A stretch of DNA of 64,000 nucleotides from assembly GCA_001664005.1 (NCBI GenBank), contig CP016093.1, positions 2,811,001 to 2,875,000 on the forward strand, given 5' to 3'. Below the pieces are notes generated by a model that made no database searches, was not told where the DNA came from, and saw nothing but the letters and a program-made list of their open reading frames with translations. This stretch comes from Rhizobiales bacterium NRL2 (GTDB lineage: Bacteria > Pseudomonadota > Alphaproteobacteria > Minwuiales > Minwuiaceae). This document shows, piece by piece, positions 9,423 through 19,257 of this stretch. Every line of letters starts with the position of its first letter. Within the stretch, counting starts at the first letter, position 1. The position numbers were made by a program, and so were the translations under genes.

Positions 9423-9435
9423 CAACATGTTGCCT
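9420..9435. promoter_or_regulatory. 16-bp perfect palindrome between cydA and the divergent 286-aa gene
   Basis: AGGCAACATGTTGCCT reads the same on both strands. It lies 80-95 bp upstream of cydA and about 65 bp upstream of the divergent gene at 9500, so a dimeric regulator bound here could control either. The cognate regulator is not identifiable. Confidence 0.5.
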
Positions 9436-9499
9436 TCCCGTTCTCGCTCTCATAGGATGTATTTCAGGATATTGTGCAATCTAAATGAGGAGAAGTCGC

Positions 9500-10360
9500 A
9501 TGGGGCACGCACTGGTCTACGTCCTGTTGCCGGAGGATCCGAGAGCAACCGGAAAGCATCCCGATTCAGCCGTCATCGACCGCCTGATGCCTTATTCCGA
9601 CATGAGCATGAGCGACGATACGGAAGCCTATCGGCTGTCCGAGGCCGAGCCGCCGGATCACGATGGCTACATGTCGGCGAACTGGCGCATGACGTCCCGC
9701 CAGTGCCGCCTCGAACTGGACGCCCGCCTGCAGGAAGCCGGTATTCCGAATGACATGACCGCAGAGACGCCGCTCGAGCGGCTTGCCGAACTCGCCAACC
9801 GGACCCGGGAGTATCACGGCGAGAGCTATCGGGTGGAGAACGGCATGATTGTCGCTGTCTCGACCGTCCAGCCCTTCCCGAAATACGACTGGTACGAAAT
9901 CGGCGGGCGCTGGTCGTCCGAGTTTGCGCCCCCTGAGGTCGTGAAACGCACGGAGCGCGAGGTCACCTGTAGCCTGTGCGAAGGCAGCGGGCGGCTGGTG
10001 GAGAAGACGGGATTCCTGTCGAGCCTGTTCGGAAGGAAGCCCGACCCGGCGGAGGGTGACCCCTGCCCGCGCTGCGGGGCCACCGGCACCGTCACCGAAG
10101 TGACGGAATGCGGGGAGGCCCGGGATGAGGACCTGATCCTGTCGCCGGAAGACGCGATACGGATCATGGACGCCGAGGACATCGGCGGCCCCTGGGCGAT
10201 CGTCGACCTCGACGGCGTCTGGCACGGTGGCGAGGGCGGCATCCTCTGGGGCCTCCCCGAAGAGGATGACGCGGAAGCGGCCGTCAAGGACATCGCGCGG
10301 GACATCCTGCGCAGGGTGCCGGCGGCGACCGTCGTCGTGCCGGTCGACATCCACATGTAG
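9500..10360 (+). CDS. Unknown protein with two CxxCxGxG-type zinc-ribbon motifs
   Basis: 286 aa, starting at ATG 9500, which has AGGAG 7 nt upstream; an earlier in-frame ATG at 9485 overlaps that Shine-Dalgarno. A middle segment KYDWYEIGGRWSSEF resembles a motif seen in uncharacterised phage and plasmid proteins. It is followed by two DnaJ-like cysteine motifs, CSLCEGSG (about residue 157) and CPRCGATG (about 190), probably binding one zinc. The C-terminal part is acidic (VDLDGVWHGGEGG). No signal peptide or membrane segment. The gene stands alone between two copies of a 21-bp repeat, suggesting acquisition as a unit. Function unknown. Confidence 0.75.
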   Translation: MGHALVYVLLPEDPRATGKHPDSAVIDRLMPYSDMSMSDDTEAYRLSEAEPPDHDGYMSANWRMTSRQCRLELDARLQEAGIPNDMTAETPLERLAELANRTREYHGESYRVENGMIVAVSTVQPFPKYDWYEIGGRWSSEFAPPEVVKRTEREVTCSLCEGSGRLVEKTGFLSSLFGRKPDPAEGDPCPRCGATGTVTEVTECGEARDEDLILSPEDAIRIMDAEDIGGPWAIVDLDGVWHGGEGGILWGLPEEDDAEAAVKDIARDILRRVPAATVVVPVDIHM

Positions 10361-10735
10361 CCAGCTCATTTAGCCGGAACTGTCGCGCGCAGCCCCGCGC
10401 GCCCTTTGTGTCCTCATCTTGCGAGATTTCCCAGAAATGTGCTGGTCTGCAATTTCTGTTGCGTGCCGACGTTTGCAGGCGCCCGACTGTCGCAGGGGAC
10501 TTTTCCGGACACGGACGGCACGGCGAACGTCGGCGCCCTGTGGCCTCCGCACGCCACGCCCATTACATCCCTGCCATCGCCAAAATCCGACCACTCCTCC
10601 CCGCTTTACTGAATTTCCGACAGTTTTTAGGATAATTTTAGCCAACGACATAGAAGCGATGCATATTTTTTGATTGCCAGGAATTGAACGAAGGCGTTCT
10701 TATAACCGGCATCGTGCCGATTGAGCATGCGTTTT
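10361..10735. other. Gene-free interval upstream of the HD-GYP gene
   Basis: About 375 bp with no convincing coding region; short open frames here have neither a good Shine-Dalgarno nor recognisable composition. It contains the right copy of the 21-bp repeat and a locally AT-rich stretch (about 10590-10720) that probably holds the promoter of the next gene. A TATAAC at 10701-10706 could be a -10 element, but no -35 at standard spacing is evident. Confidence 0.5.
10476..10496 (+). repeat. Right copy of the 21-bp direct repeat
   Basis: CAGGCGCCC-N2-CTGTCGCAGG, matching 9402-9422 at 19 of 21 positions. It lies 116 bp past the stop of the 286-aa gene and about 270 bp upstream of the HD-GYP gene. 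Confidence 0.6.
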
Positions 10736-10741
10736 AGGGAG
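10736..10741 (+). promoter_or_regulatory. Shine-Dalgarno pointing to a non-canonical ATC start
   Basis: AGGGAG ends 8 nt before an ATC codon at 10750 that opens the HD-GYP frame. The in-frame TAG at 10735-10737 overlaps it, so translation must begin downstream. No ATG, GTG or TTG occurs in this frame before 10897. Confidence 0.5.
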
Positions 10742-10749
10742 AACGTCCG

Positions 10750-12429
10750 ATCCTTCTGCTCGATTTCGCGCAGAATGCCAGCCTCGTTCTGGCACTATGC
10801 TTCCTCCAGCGCTTCATTGCCGAGCAGGGAAGCGGGAGCGGCCTTCGGCGTGGGGTTCTCCCCGGCCTTCTTTTCGGCGCCGCGGCGATCGCTGCGATGC
10901 TCATGGCGACTGAAGTCATGCCCGGCATCATCTTCGATGGCCGCACCGTGGTTCTCTCCATGGGGGCGCTGTTCGGCGGGCCGCTGGTGGCGGCGATCTC
11001 AGCCGCGATGGCCGCCGGCTTCCGCATCTGGCTTGGCGGCGGCGGCGCCCTGATCGGCGTCTGCGTCATCGCCACCGCCAGCGGGATAGGGCTACTCGTC
11101 CGGCAGGCAGTCAGCGAACGGACCGCCGATATCAGCGTCTGGCGCCTGCTGGCGGTCAGCCTCGCGGCGCACCTTGCCGCCGTCCTCTGGTTCCTCGCCC
11201 TGCCGTTCGACGCCACTGGTGTGGGCTATTTCGAACTGGCATGGCCGTACGTCGTCATCCTGACGCCGGCCACCGCCGTCACCGGCCTGCTGCTCCGCGA
11301 GGTCGAGAGGATGCGGTTGGCCGACCAGCGCGTGCGCGAAAGCCGGGACCGCTTCTCCCACCTGGTCGAGACCAGCGCCGTCGCCCTGTTCGAGGAGGAT
11401 GTCACGGTAACGCTTCGGCAACTGGAGAAGCTTCGCCGCGACGGCGTCGAAGACCTGGAGAGCCATCTTGCCGCCCGGCCGGAACTGACGGCCAGGCTCG
11501 CCGGCAGCGTGAAGATCGTCCACGCCAATCCGTCGGCAGTCCGCCTGTTCGGTGCGAAGAATGTGCAGGAACTCTGCACCGACGTTCGCAGGCTTTTCGG
11601 ACCGAAAGCCGAAACCACCTTCGTCAATCTGCTCTGTGCGCTCTGGTCGGGACGCGCGACCTTCCAGCACGAGACCGATATGCGCACCCTCGACGGCCAG
11701 ATCCGGCGCTGCGTGATTTCGCTGCCCCTGCCACAGGACATGGAGGCGGCGCGTCAGGTACCGGTCAGCATCATCGACATCACCGAACAGACCGAGGCCG
11801 AGGAGCAGGCGCGCAGTCTGGGCGCGCGGCTGGAAAAGGCGTCACTCGACGCCGTGGGCGCGGTGGCCGCGATGGTCGAGCGGCGCGACCCCTATACCAG
11901 CGGTCATCAGGCCAATGTCGCCGCCCTGTCGGTGGAGATCGCGCGCAAGCTCGGCTGGGACCGCTTCAAGATCGAGGGATTGCGTCTCGGAGCCATGATC
12001 CACGACATCGGCAAGATCTCGGTGCCCTCGGAGATCCTGAACCGGCCGGGCAAGCTGACCGACAGCGAGTTCGCGATCATCAAGGCTCATCCCGAGACCG
12101 GCTACGACATACTGAAGGGGACCGACTTCCCCTGGCCCATTCGGGAGATGATCCTTCAGCACCACGAGCGCCTGGACGGCAGCGGCTATCCGGCCGGCAT
12201 GCGCGGCGACGCGATCCTGGACGAAACGCGTGTGCTCTCCGTGGCCGACGTGCTGGACGCCATCACCTCCCACCGGCCCTACCGGCCGAGCCGTGGGATC
12301 GAAACCGCCCTGAAGGAGATCGAGGACGGACGCGGCACCTACTACGACCCGGCGGTCGTCGACGCCGCGCTGGAACTGATCCGCGACGAAGGCTATCGCT
12401 GGCAGAAGGACTTGCACGAGAGCGATTAG
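10750..12429 (+). CDS. HD-GYP c-di-GMP phosphodiesterase with 5TMR-LYT membrane sensor
   Basis: About 559 aa if read from ATC 10750. An N-terminal 5TM-5TMR_LYT domain (about 1-190) shows ILLLDFAQNASLVLAL, GIIFDGRTVVLSMGALFGG and FRIWLGGGGALIGV. A PAS-like segment follows (about 200-350), then a catalytic HD-GYP domain with HDIGK (about 418), HHERLDGSGYPAG (about 471) and DVLDAITSHRPYRPS. All metal and GYP residues are intact, so it should hydrolyse c-di-GMP. Family homology starts well before the first canonical start at 10897; starting there would remove about 50 residues including the first transmembrane helix. Probable rare start codon, sequencing error or recent mutation. Not operonic with its neighbours. 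Confidence 0.85.
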   Translation: MLLLDFAQNASLVLALCFLQRFIAEQGSGSGLRRGVLPGLLFGAAAIAAMLMATEVMPGIIFDGRTVVLSMGALFGGPLVAAISAAMAAGFRIWLGGGGALIGVCVIATASGIGLLVRQAVSERTADISVWRLLAVSLAAHLAAVLWFLALPFDATGVGYFELAWPYVVILTPATAVTGLLLREVERMRLADQRVRESRDRFSHLVETSAVALFEEDVTVTLRQLEKLRRDGVEDLESHLAARPELTARLAGSVKIVHANPSAVRLFGAKNVQELCTDVRRLFGPKAETTFVNLLCALWSGRATFQHETDMRTLDGQIRRCVISLPLPQDMEAARQVPVSIIDITEQTEAEEQARSLGARLEKASLDAVGAVAAMVERRDPYTSGHQANVAALSVEIARKLGWDRFKIEGLRLGAMIHDIGKISVPSEILNRPGKLTDSEFAIIKAHPETGYDILKGTDFPWPIREMILQHHERLDGSGYPAGMRGDAILDETRVLSVADVLDAITSHRPYRPSRGIETALKEIEDGRGTYYDPAVVDAALELIRDEGYRWQKDLHESD

Positions 12430-12497
12430 GCCTGTCCCGCCGGCATTGCGCGCGCCACGGGCTGACGGCATGGTCCGCATCCGGGGAGGGATCGCGC

Positions 12498-13427
12498 ATG
12501 AAGATTTGCGTCATGGGCGCCGGCGGGCTGGGCGGCTTCTTCGGGGGCTGGCTCGCGGACGCCGGCGAGGAGGTCAGCTTCGTCGCCCGAGGCGACCACC
12601 TGCGCGCGATGCAGGCGAACGGCCTCACTGTGCGGAGCGCGCTGGGCGACCGCACCGTCAGTCCCGTCCGCGCCACCGACGATCCGGGCGTCATCGGGCC
12701 GGTGGACGTGGTGCTGTTCTGCGTCAAGACCTACCACCTGGAAGAGGCCGCGCCGCGCTGCCGGCCCCTGCTCGGCCCGGAGACGGCCGTGATCTCCGTG
12801 CTCAACGGCGTCGAGGCGCCCGAACGGCTGGGCGCGATCCTCGGTCCCGCTCATGTGGTCCCCGGCCTCACCTACGTGCCCGCGGCCATCGCTGCGCCGG
12901 GCGTCATCGAGCACAAGGGCGACGCGGCGGGACTGGTGTTCGGCGAAGCGGATGGCCGCGAGAGCCCGCGCCTCCTCGCCTTCCGCGATGCCTGCCGCGG
13001 CGCCGGGATCGACGCCCGGATCGAGCCGGACATCATGGCGGCGCTCTGGACCAAGCTTGTGCTCTGGTGCGGCACCAGCGGCGTGACCAGCTTTGCCCGC
13101 TCCCCCTTCGGCGCCGTGCGTTCCTCGGCCGAGATGCGGGAAATCTACGCGGCCCTTGTCGCCGAGGCGGCCGCGGTGGCCCGGGCGCGTGGCATCGCCC
13201 TGCCCCGGTCGGTCGAGGCCGACCTGCTGGCGCGGCTCGACGCCATGCCCGCGGAAGCCACCTCCTCGACCCACCGCGACCTGGAGAATGGCCGCCCGCT
13301 GGAACTCGACGCCGGACTCGGCGCCATCGTCCGGCTCGGCAGGGAAGCGGGCGTCGCCACGCCGATGAGCGCCCGCGTGCTGGCCGCGCTCGTCGCCTTC
13401 GCCGCCGGGGACTCATCGCGGGCGTGA
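12498..13427 (+). CDS. Ketopantoate reductase family (PanE/ApbA) oxidoreductase
   Basis: 309-aa NADPH-dependent reductase. The Rossmann motif is at the very N-terminus (MKICVMGAGGLGGFFGGWLA), followed by DVVLFCVKTYHLE and NGVEAPERL, and by a C-terminal helical domain with MAALWTKLVLWCG, where the catalytic Lys would lie. The start has GGGGAGGG upstream. PanE makes pantoate for CoA synthesis, but many paralogues act on other 2-keto acids. The next gene is a Rieske oxygenase 34 nt downstream, so this copy may belong to a catabolic unit. Confidence 0.8.
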   Translation: MKICVMGAGGLGGFFGGWLADAGEEVSFVARGDHLRAMQANGLTVRSALGDRTVSPVRATDDPGVIGPVDVVLFCVKTYHLEEAAPRCRPLLGPETAVISVLNGVEAPERLGAILGPAHVVPGLTYVPAAIAAPGVIEHKGDAAGLVFGEADGRESPRLLAFRDACRGAGIDARIEPDIMAALWTKLVLWCGTSGVTSFARSPFGAVRSSAEMREIYAALVAEAAAVARARGIALPRSVEADLLARLDAMPAEATSSTHRDLENGRPLELDAGLGAIVRLGREAGVATPMSARVLAALVAFAAGDSSRA

Positions 13428-13461
13428 TTTCTGCTACCATGATCCGGGGAGGATGACCGCC

Positions 13462-14781
13462 ATGCTGACACGCGAAGAGAACGAGCTGCTGACCCGGACC
13501 GGACCCGGCACCCCCATGGGCGAGTTGTTCCGCCGCTTCTGGCAGCCCATCGCCCTGGCCGAGGAGGTCGCGGAAGCCGACCGGCCGCCGAAACGCATGA
13601 AGCTGATGGGCGAGGATCTGCTGCTGTTCCGCCAGAGTGACGGCCGTGTCGGACTGGTCGAACCGCGCTGCGCCCACCGCGGCGCCGATCTCTATTTCGG
13701 CCGCAACGAGGAATGCGGCCTGCGCTGCGTCTATCACGGCTGGAAGTTCGACGCCGACGGCCGCTGCGTCGATGTCCCCAACATGCAGCCGGGCCGCGCG
13801 CGCGACAACATCATGAAGACTGCGCGCATCCGGTCCTATCCGGTGCGCGAATGGGGCGGCCAGATCTGGGCCTGGTTCGGCCCGGAAGGCGCAGAGCCGG
13901 AACTGCCCATGGTCGAGTGGGCGCTGGTACCGCCGGAGAACCGCTACATCTCAAAGAAGCTGCAGGAGTGCAACTGGGCGCAGTCGCTGGAAGGCGCGAT
14001 CGACACGGCGCATTTCAGCTACGTCCACCGCGTGCTGTCGGAGGAAGGCACCGGCAAGCCGGTCTATCTCGACAAGCGCCAGCAGTGGATACACGAGGAC
14101 GGCGCCCCCACCTTCGAGGTGATCGGCCATGACGGCGGCCTGGTCATGGGCGGCGCCCGCCGCGCCGATCCGGGCGAGCTCTACTGGCGGATCAGCCAGT
14201 ACCTGGTGCCGAACCATTCGCTGGCGCCGGGCACCTTCCCCGGCGAGCCCTACGCGGCGCAGAGCTGGATGCCGGTCGACGACGAGAACTGCTGGATCTT
14301 CACCGTCACCTGGTGCCCCGACCGGCCGATCAGCGACGAGGAGCTGGAACGCTATGACAGCGGGCGCAGCGTCCACGCCATGGTCGACGAAAACTACGTG
14401 CCGCACCGCAACCGCGCCAACGAGTACATGCTCGACCGCGAACTGCAGCGAACCAAGCTGTTCATGGGCATCACGGGCCTGTCGGAGCAGGACGCGGCGA
14501 TCCAGGACAGCCAGGGCCGCATCGCCGACCGCGCGCGGGAGACCCTGACGCCGTCGGACGCCGGTATCGTGCAGTTCCGAAAGCTGGTGCTGGGCCTGGC
14601 GCGCGATCTGCAGCAGGGCATCGAGCCGCCCCAGGCGCAACGGCCCGAGGTCTATGCCTGCCACTCGGGCGGCGCGGTCGAGCCCGAGGACGTGCCGTTC
14701 GAGCAGGTGCTGGAGCGGCGCTTCGGCCACCCGACCGCCCACGCCACGGACCTGCTGCCCGGGCGCCAGGCGGCGGAGTAG
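13462..14781 (+). CDS. Rieske non-heme iron oxygenase alpha subunit (phthalate dioxygenase-like)
   Basis: 439-aa aromatic-ring-hydroxylating oxygenase. The Rieske [2Fe-2S] ligands are CAHRGADL and CVYHGW (about residues 70-95). The mononuclear iron site lies in EGAIDTAHFSYVHR (about 177-190). The start at 13462 is preferred over ATG 13453 because GGAGG lies 9 nt upstream and MLTREENELLTRTGPG is the usual N-terminus of this phthalate-4,5-dioxygenase/phenoxybenzoate type. A reductase partner is not encoded nearby. Substrate unknown; aromatic acids or ethers are typical. Confidence 0.9.
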   Translation: MLTREENELLTRTGPGTPMGELFRRFWQPIALAEEVAEADRPPKRMKLMGEDLLLFRQSDGRVGLVEPRCAHRGADLYFGRNEECGLRCVYHGWKFDADGRCVDVPNMQPGRARDNIMKTARIRSYPVREWGGQIWAWFGPEGAEPELPMVEWALVPPENRYISKKLQECNWAQSLEGAIDTAHFSYVHRVLSEEGTGKPVYLDKRQQWIHEDGAPTFEVIGHDGGLVMGGARRADPGELYWRISQYLVPNHSLAPGTFPGEPYAAQSWMPVDDENCWIFTVTWCPDRPISDEELERYDSGRSVHAMVDENYVPHRNRANEYMLDRELQRTKLFMGITGLSEQDAAIQDSQGRIADRARETLTPSDAGIVQFRKLVLGLARDLQQGIEPPQAQRPEVYACHSGGAVEPEDVPFEQVLERRFGHPTAHATDLLPGRQAAE

Positions 14782-14854
14782 CGGCCGCGCTTGACCCCCG
14801 CCCCGCCCTGTAGGAGACAGCGGGATACGGTTCGACACGGGGGAGCGGAGCGCC

Positions 14855-16369
14855 TTGACCAATCATCTCTACGATCACCTGCTGGGCGTGCGCGCCGGGG
14901 AGGCCAGGACCTTCATCGACGCACCCGGGGCCGGGTCCATCGGGTTCGACGGCCTGCATCGGCTCGCCGGCCAGGTGGCCGGTGCCCTGGTCGGCATGGG
15001 CGTCCAGCCCGGCGACCGGGTGGCGGTACAGGCGGAGAAGTCGCCCCAGGCGGTCGCGCTCTATCTCGGCGTCGTCCGCGCCGGCGCGATCTTCCTGCCG
15101 CTGAACACCGGCTACACCCCCTCCGAGATCGACTATTTCATCGGCAATGCGGAGCCGAAGGTCTTCGTCTGCGATCCGGCGAAACGGGACGCGCTGGCTG
15201 TTTCCGCCGGCGCGCACGGCGCGCGGCTGGAGACGCTGGGCGCCGACGGCCGGGGCAGCCTGTGGGATGCCGTGGAAGCCTCTGCGGCGGAATTCGCGAC
15301 CGTCGAGCGGGGCGCCGGCGACCTGGCGGCAATCCTCTACACCTCCGGCACGACGGGCCGTTCCAAGGGCGCGATGCTGAGCCACGAGAACCTGTTGTCC
15401 AATGCGCAGGTGCTGAAGGACTACTGGCGGTTCACCGACACCGACGTGCTGCTCCACGCCCTGCCGATCTATCACTCCCACGGCCTGTTCGTGGCCATCA
15501 ACACCTGCCTGCTGGCGGGCGCGACGATGATCTTCTTCCAGAAGTTCGACGCCGAGGCGGTGCTGCGCGAGATGCCGCGCGCCACGACGATGATGGGCGT
15601 GCCGACCTTCTACACCCGCCTGCTCTCGGCCGAGGGCTTCACGAAGGATCTCGCCGGCCACATGCGGCTGTTCATCTCCGGCTCCGCGCCGCTGCTGGCC
15701 GAAACCCATGACCGCTTCCGCGAGCGCATCGGCCACGCCATCCTGGAACGCTACGGCATGACCGAGACCAACATGAACACCTCCAATCCCTATGACGGCG
15801 AGCGGCGCGCCGGCACGGTGGGCTTTCCACTGCCGGGCGTCGAGCTGCGCGTCGCCGACCCGGAGAGCGGCGAGATCCTCGGCGCTGGCGAAATCGGCGT
15901 CATCGAGGTGAAGGGTCCCAACGTCTTCTCCGGCTACTGGCGCATGCCGGAGAAGACCGCAGAGGAATTCCGCGCGGACGGCTTCTTCATCACCGGCGAC
16001 CTGGGGAAGGTGGACGCCGACGGCTATGTCACCATCGTCGGGCGCGGCAAAGACCTGGTGATCTCCGGCGGCTTCAACGTCTATCCGAAGGAGATCGAGG
16101 AGAGGATCGACGATCTGGACGGCGTGGCGGAATCGGCGGTGATCGGGGTGCCCCATCCCGACTTCGGCGAGGGCGTCACCGCGGTGGTCGTGAAGGATGG
16201 TTCGAAGGATATCTCGGAGGACGATGTCGCCGCGGCGATCCGCGAGGACCTCGCCGCCTTCAAGCGCCCGAAACGTATCTTCTTCGTCGACGAACTGCCC
16301 CGCAACACCATGGGCAAGGTGCAGAAGAACGTCCTGCGGGACCGCTACAGGGACATCTATACAGTGTAG
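14855..16369 (+). CDS. Malonyl-CoA synthetase-like acyl-CoA ligase
   Basis: 504-aa ANL-superfamily adenylating enzyme resembling MatB, which makes malonyl-CoA from malonate, ATP and CoA. Seen: the P-loop-like LYTSGTTGRSKGAMLSHENL (about 166-186), YGMTETNMNT, the hinge region ITGDLGKVDADGYV and the C-terminal catalytic Lys context LPRNTMGKVQKNVL. The start is TTG 14855 with a GGGGGAGCGG stretch upstream; no better ATG exists. It converges on a methylmalonyl-CoA mutase gene 29 nt away, so malonate or methylmalonate use is plausible. Confidence 0.85.
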   Translation: MTNHLYDHLLGVRAGEARTFIDAPGAGSIGFDGLHRLAGQVAGALVGMGVQPGDRVAVQAEKSPQAVALYLGVVRAGAIFLPLNTGYTPSEIDYFIGNAEPKVFVCDPAKRDALAVSAGAHGARLETLGADGRGSLWDAVEASAAEFATVERGAGDLAAILYTSGTTGRSKGAMLSHENLLSNAQVLKDYWRFTDTDVLLHALPIYHSHGLFVAINTCLLAGATMIFFQKFDAEAVLREMPRATTMMGVPTFYTRLLSAEGFTKDLAGHMRLFISGSAPLLAETHDRFRERIGHAILERYGMTETNMNTSNPYDGERRAGTVGFPLPGVELRVADPESGEILGAGEIGVIEVKGPNVFSGYWRMPEKTAEEFRADGFFITGDLGKVDADGYVTIVGRGKDLVISGGFNVYPKEIEERIDDLDGVAESAVIGVPHPDFGEGVTAVVVKDGSKDISEDDVAAAIREDLAAFKRPKRIFFVDELPRNTMGKVQKNVLRDRYRDIYTV

Positions 16370-16398
16370 GCATCACCGGCGCCCCTGGGCGGGAGCCC

Positions 16399-18564
<2,166 letters not shown>

Positions 18565-18787
18565 CCCCAAACAGAATTGACGTGCGCCGTGTATAACGCC
18601 GCGCGCGGCGCGACGCAAAGCGATGGGCGCATGCCGGCCCGGCATGGCCGGCAAATATTGCCACGTCCGGCGGGGTCCTGTGGCCCGGTTCACGATTTCG
18701 AACCCGATTTATTCTGCCTTTTCGCAGAATGAGTCGGGAATCCAGCCAGATAGCGTGGCGGCCGTCACAATCCGCCGTCCGGCAAAC

Positions 18788-18803
18788 TGGCACGGCCATT
18801 GCA
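18788..18803 (+). promoter_or_regulatory. Consensus sigma-54 (-24/-12) promoter
   Basis: TGGCACG-GCCA-TTGCA matches the RpoN consensus at every conserved base, with the invariant GG and GC separated by exactly 10 nt. The predicted start near 18814-18816 leaves a leader of about 55 nt before the gene at 18871. Confidence 0.85.
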
Positions 18804-18870
18804 TTTTCCCTCGTGAGACTGCGGTGGGCCGACCGGAAAGACGCGGCCTTCAAACAAAGGAGACCCGACC

Positions 18871-19185
18871 ATGTACTATCTGCTGATTGCCGCTGCGATG
18901 GGTGTGGGCGTTCCGGCCGAGGAATCCGCGCTGATCCAGGTCACCGAGAACGTCGTGCCCAACGAGGCGCTGACCGCCTATGACCAGCAGCGCATCAACT
19001 ACAATGTCCGCAACTGGGAAGCCGAGCTGGGTGGCCAGGCCACCGTGCACTTCGGCACCTATGACGACCTGGAGGCCTGCAAGGCCGCCCGCGCCGAAAT
19101 CCGGCTGGCGCTGCGCGACGCCGACAAGGCCGACGCCATCCGCTCCAACTGCTTCGAGAGCCGTGAGCAGGTCGCGAGCAACTGA
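18871..19185 (+). CDS. Unknown small secreted protein driven by a sigma-54 promoter
   Basis: 104 aa. A short hydrophobic N-terminus ([16 protein letters not shown]) suggests export or a membrane anchor. The rest is a small alpha/beta-like domain with two Cys (EACKAAR and SNCFES, about 68 and 94) that could form a disulfide in the periplasm. A strong AAAGGAG Shine-Dalgarno precedes the ATG. It is monocistronic: consensus -24/-12 promoter upstream, strong terminator 26 nt downstream. Being next to the flagellar block with the promoter type used by flgF and flgI, a flagellar or surface role is plausible but unproven. Family not recognised. Confidence 0.8.
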   Translation: MYYLLIAAAMGVGVPAEESALIQVTENVVPNEALTAYDQQRINYNVRNWEAELGGQATVHFGTYDDLEACKAARAEIRLALRDADKADAIRSNCFESREQVASN

Positions 19186-19210
19186 CCCCATTCAAGGCCC
19201 GGCGAAGAAG

Positions 19211-19246
19211 GGGGCTGCGCCCGAAGGCGCGGCCCCTTTTGCTTTT
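19211..19246 (+). terminator. Rho-independent terminator
   Basis: An 11-bp GC-rich stem (GGGGCTGCGCC / GGCGCGGCCCC, one G-T pair) with a CGAA loop is followed by TTTTGCTTTT. It ends the 104-aa gene and sits 12 bp from the stop of the convergent TPR gene. Confidence 0.85.
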
Positions 19247-19257
19247 CCGCAGGAAGC

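Noticed and set aside
10406-10635. Short overlapping open frames upstream of the HD-GYP gene
   Set aside because: No Shine-Dalgarno, no recognisable protein pattern, and the frames mask each other.
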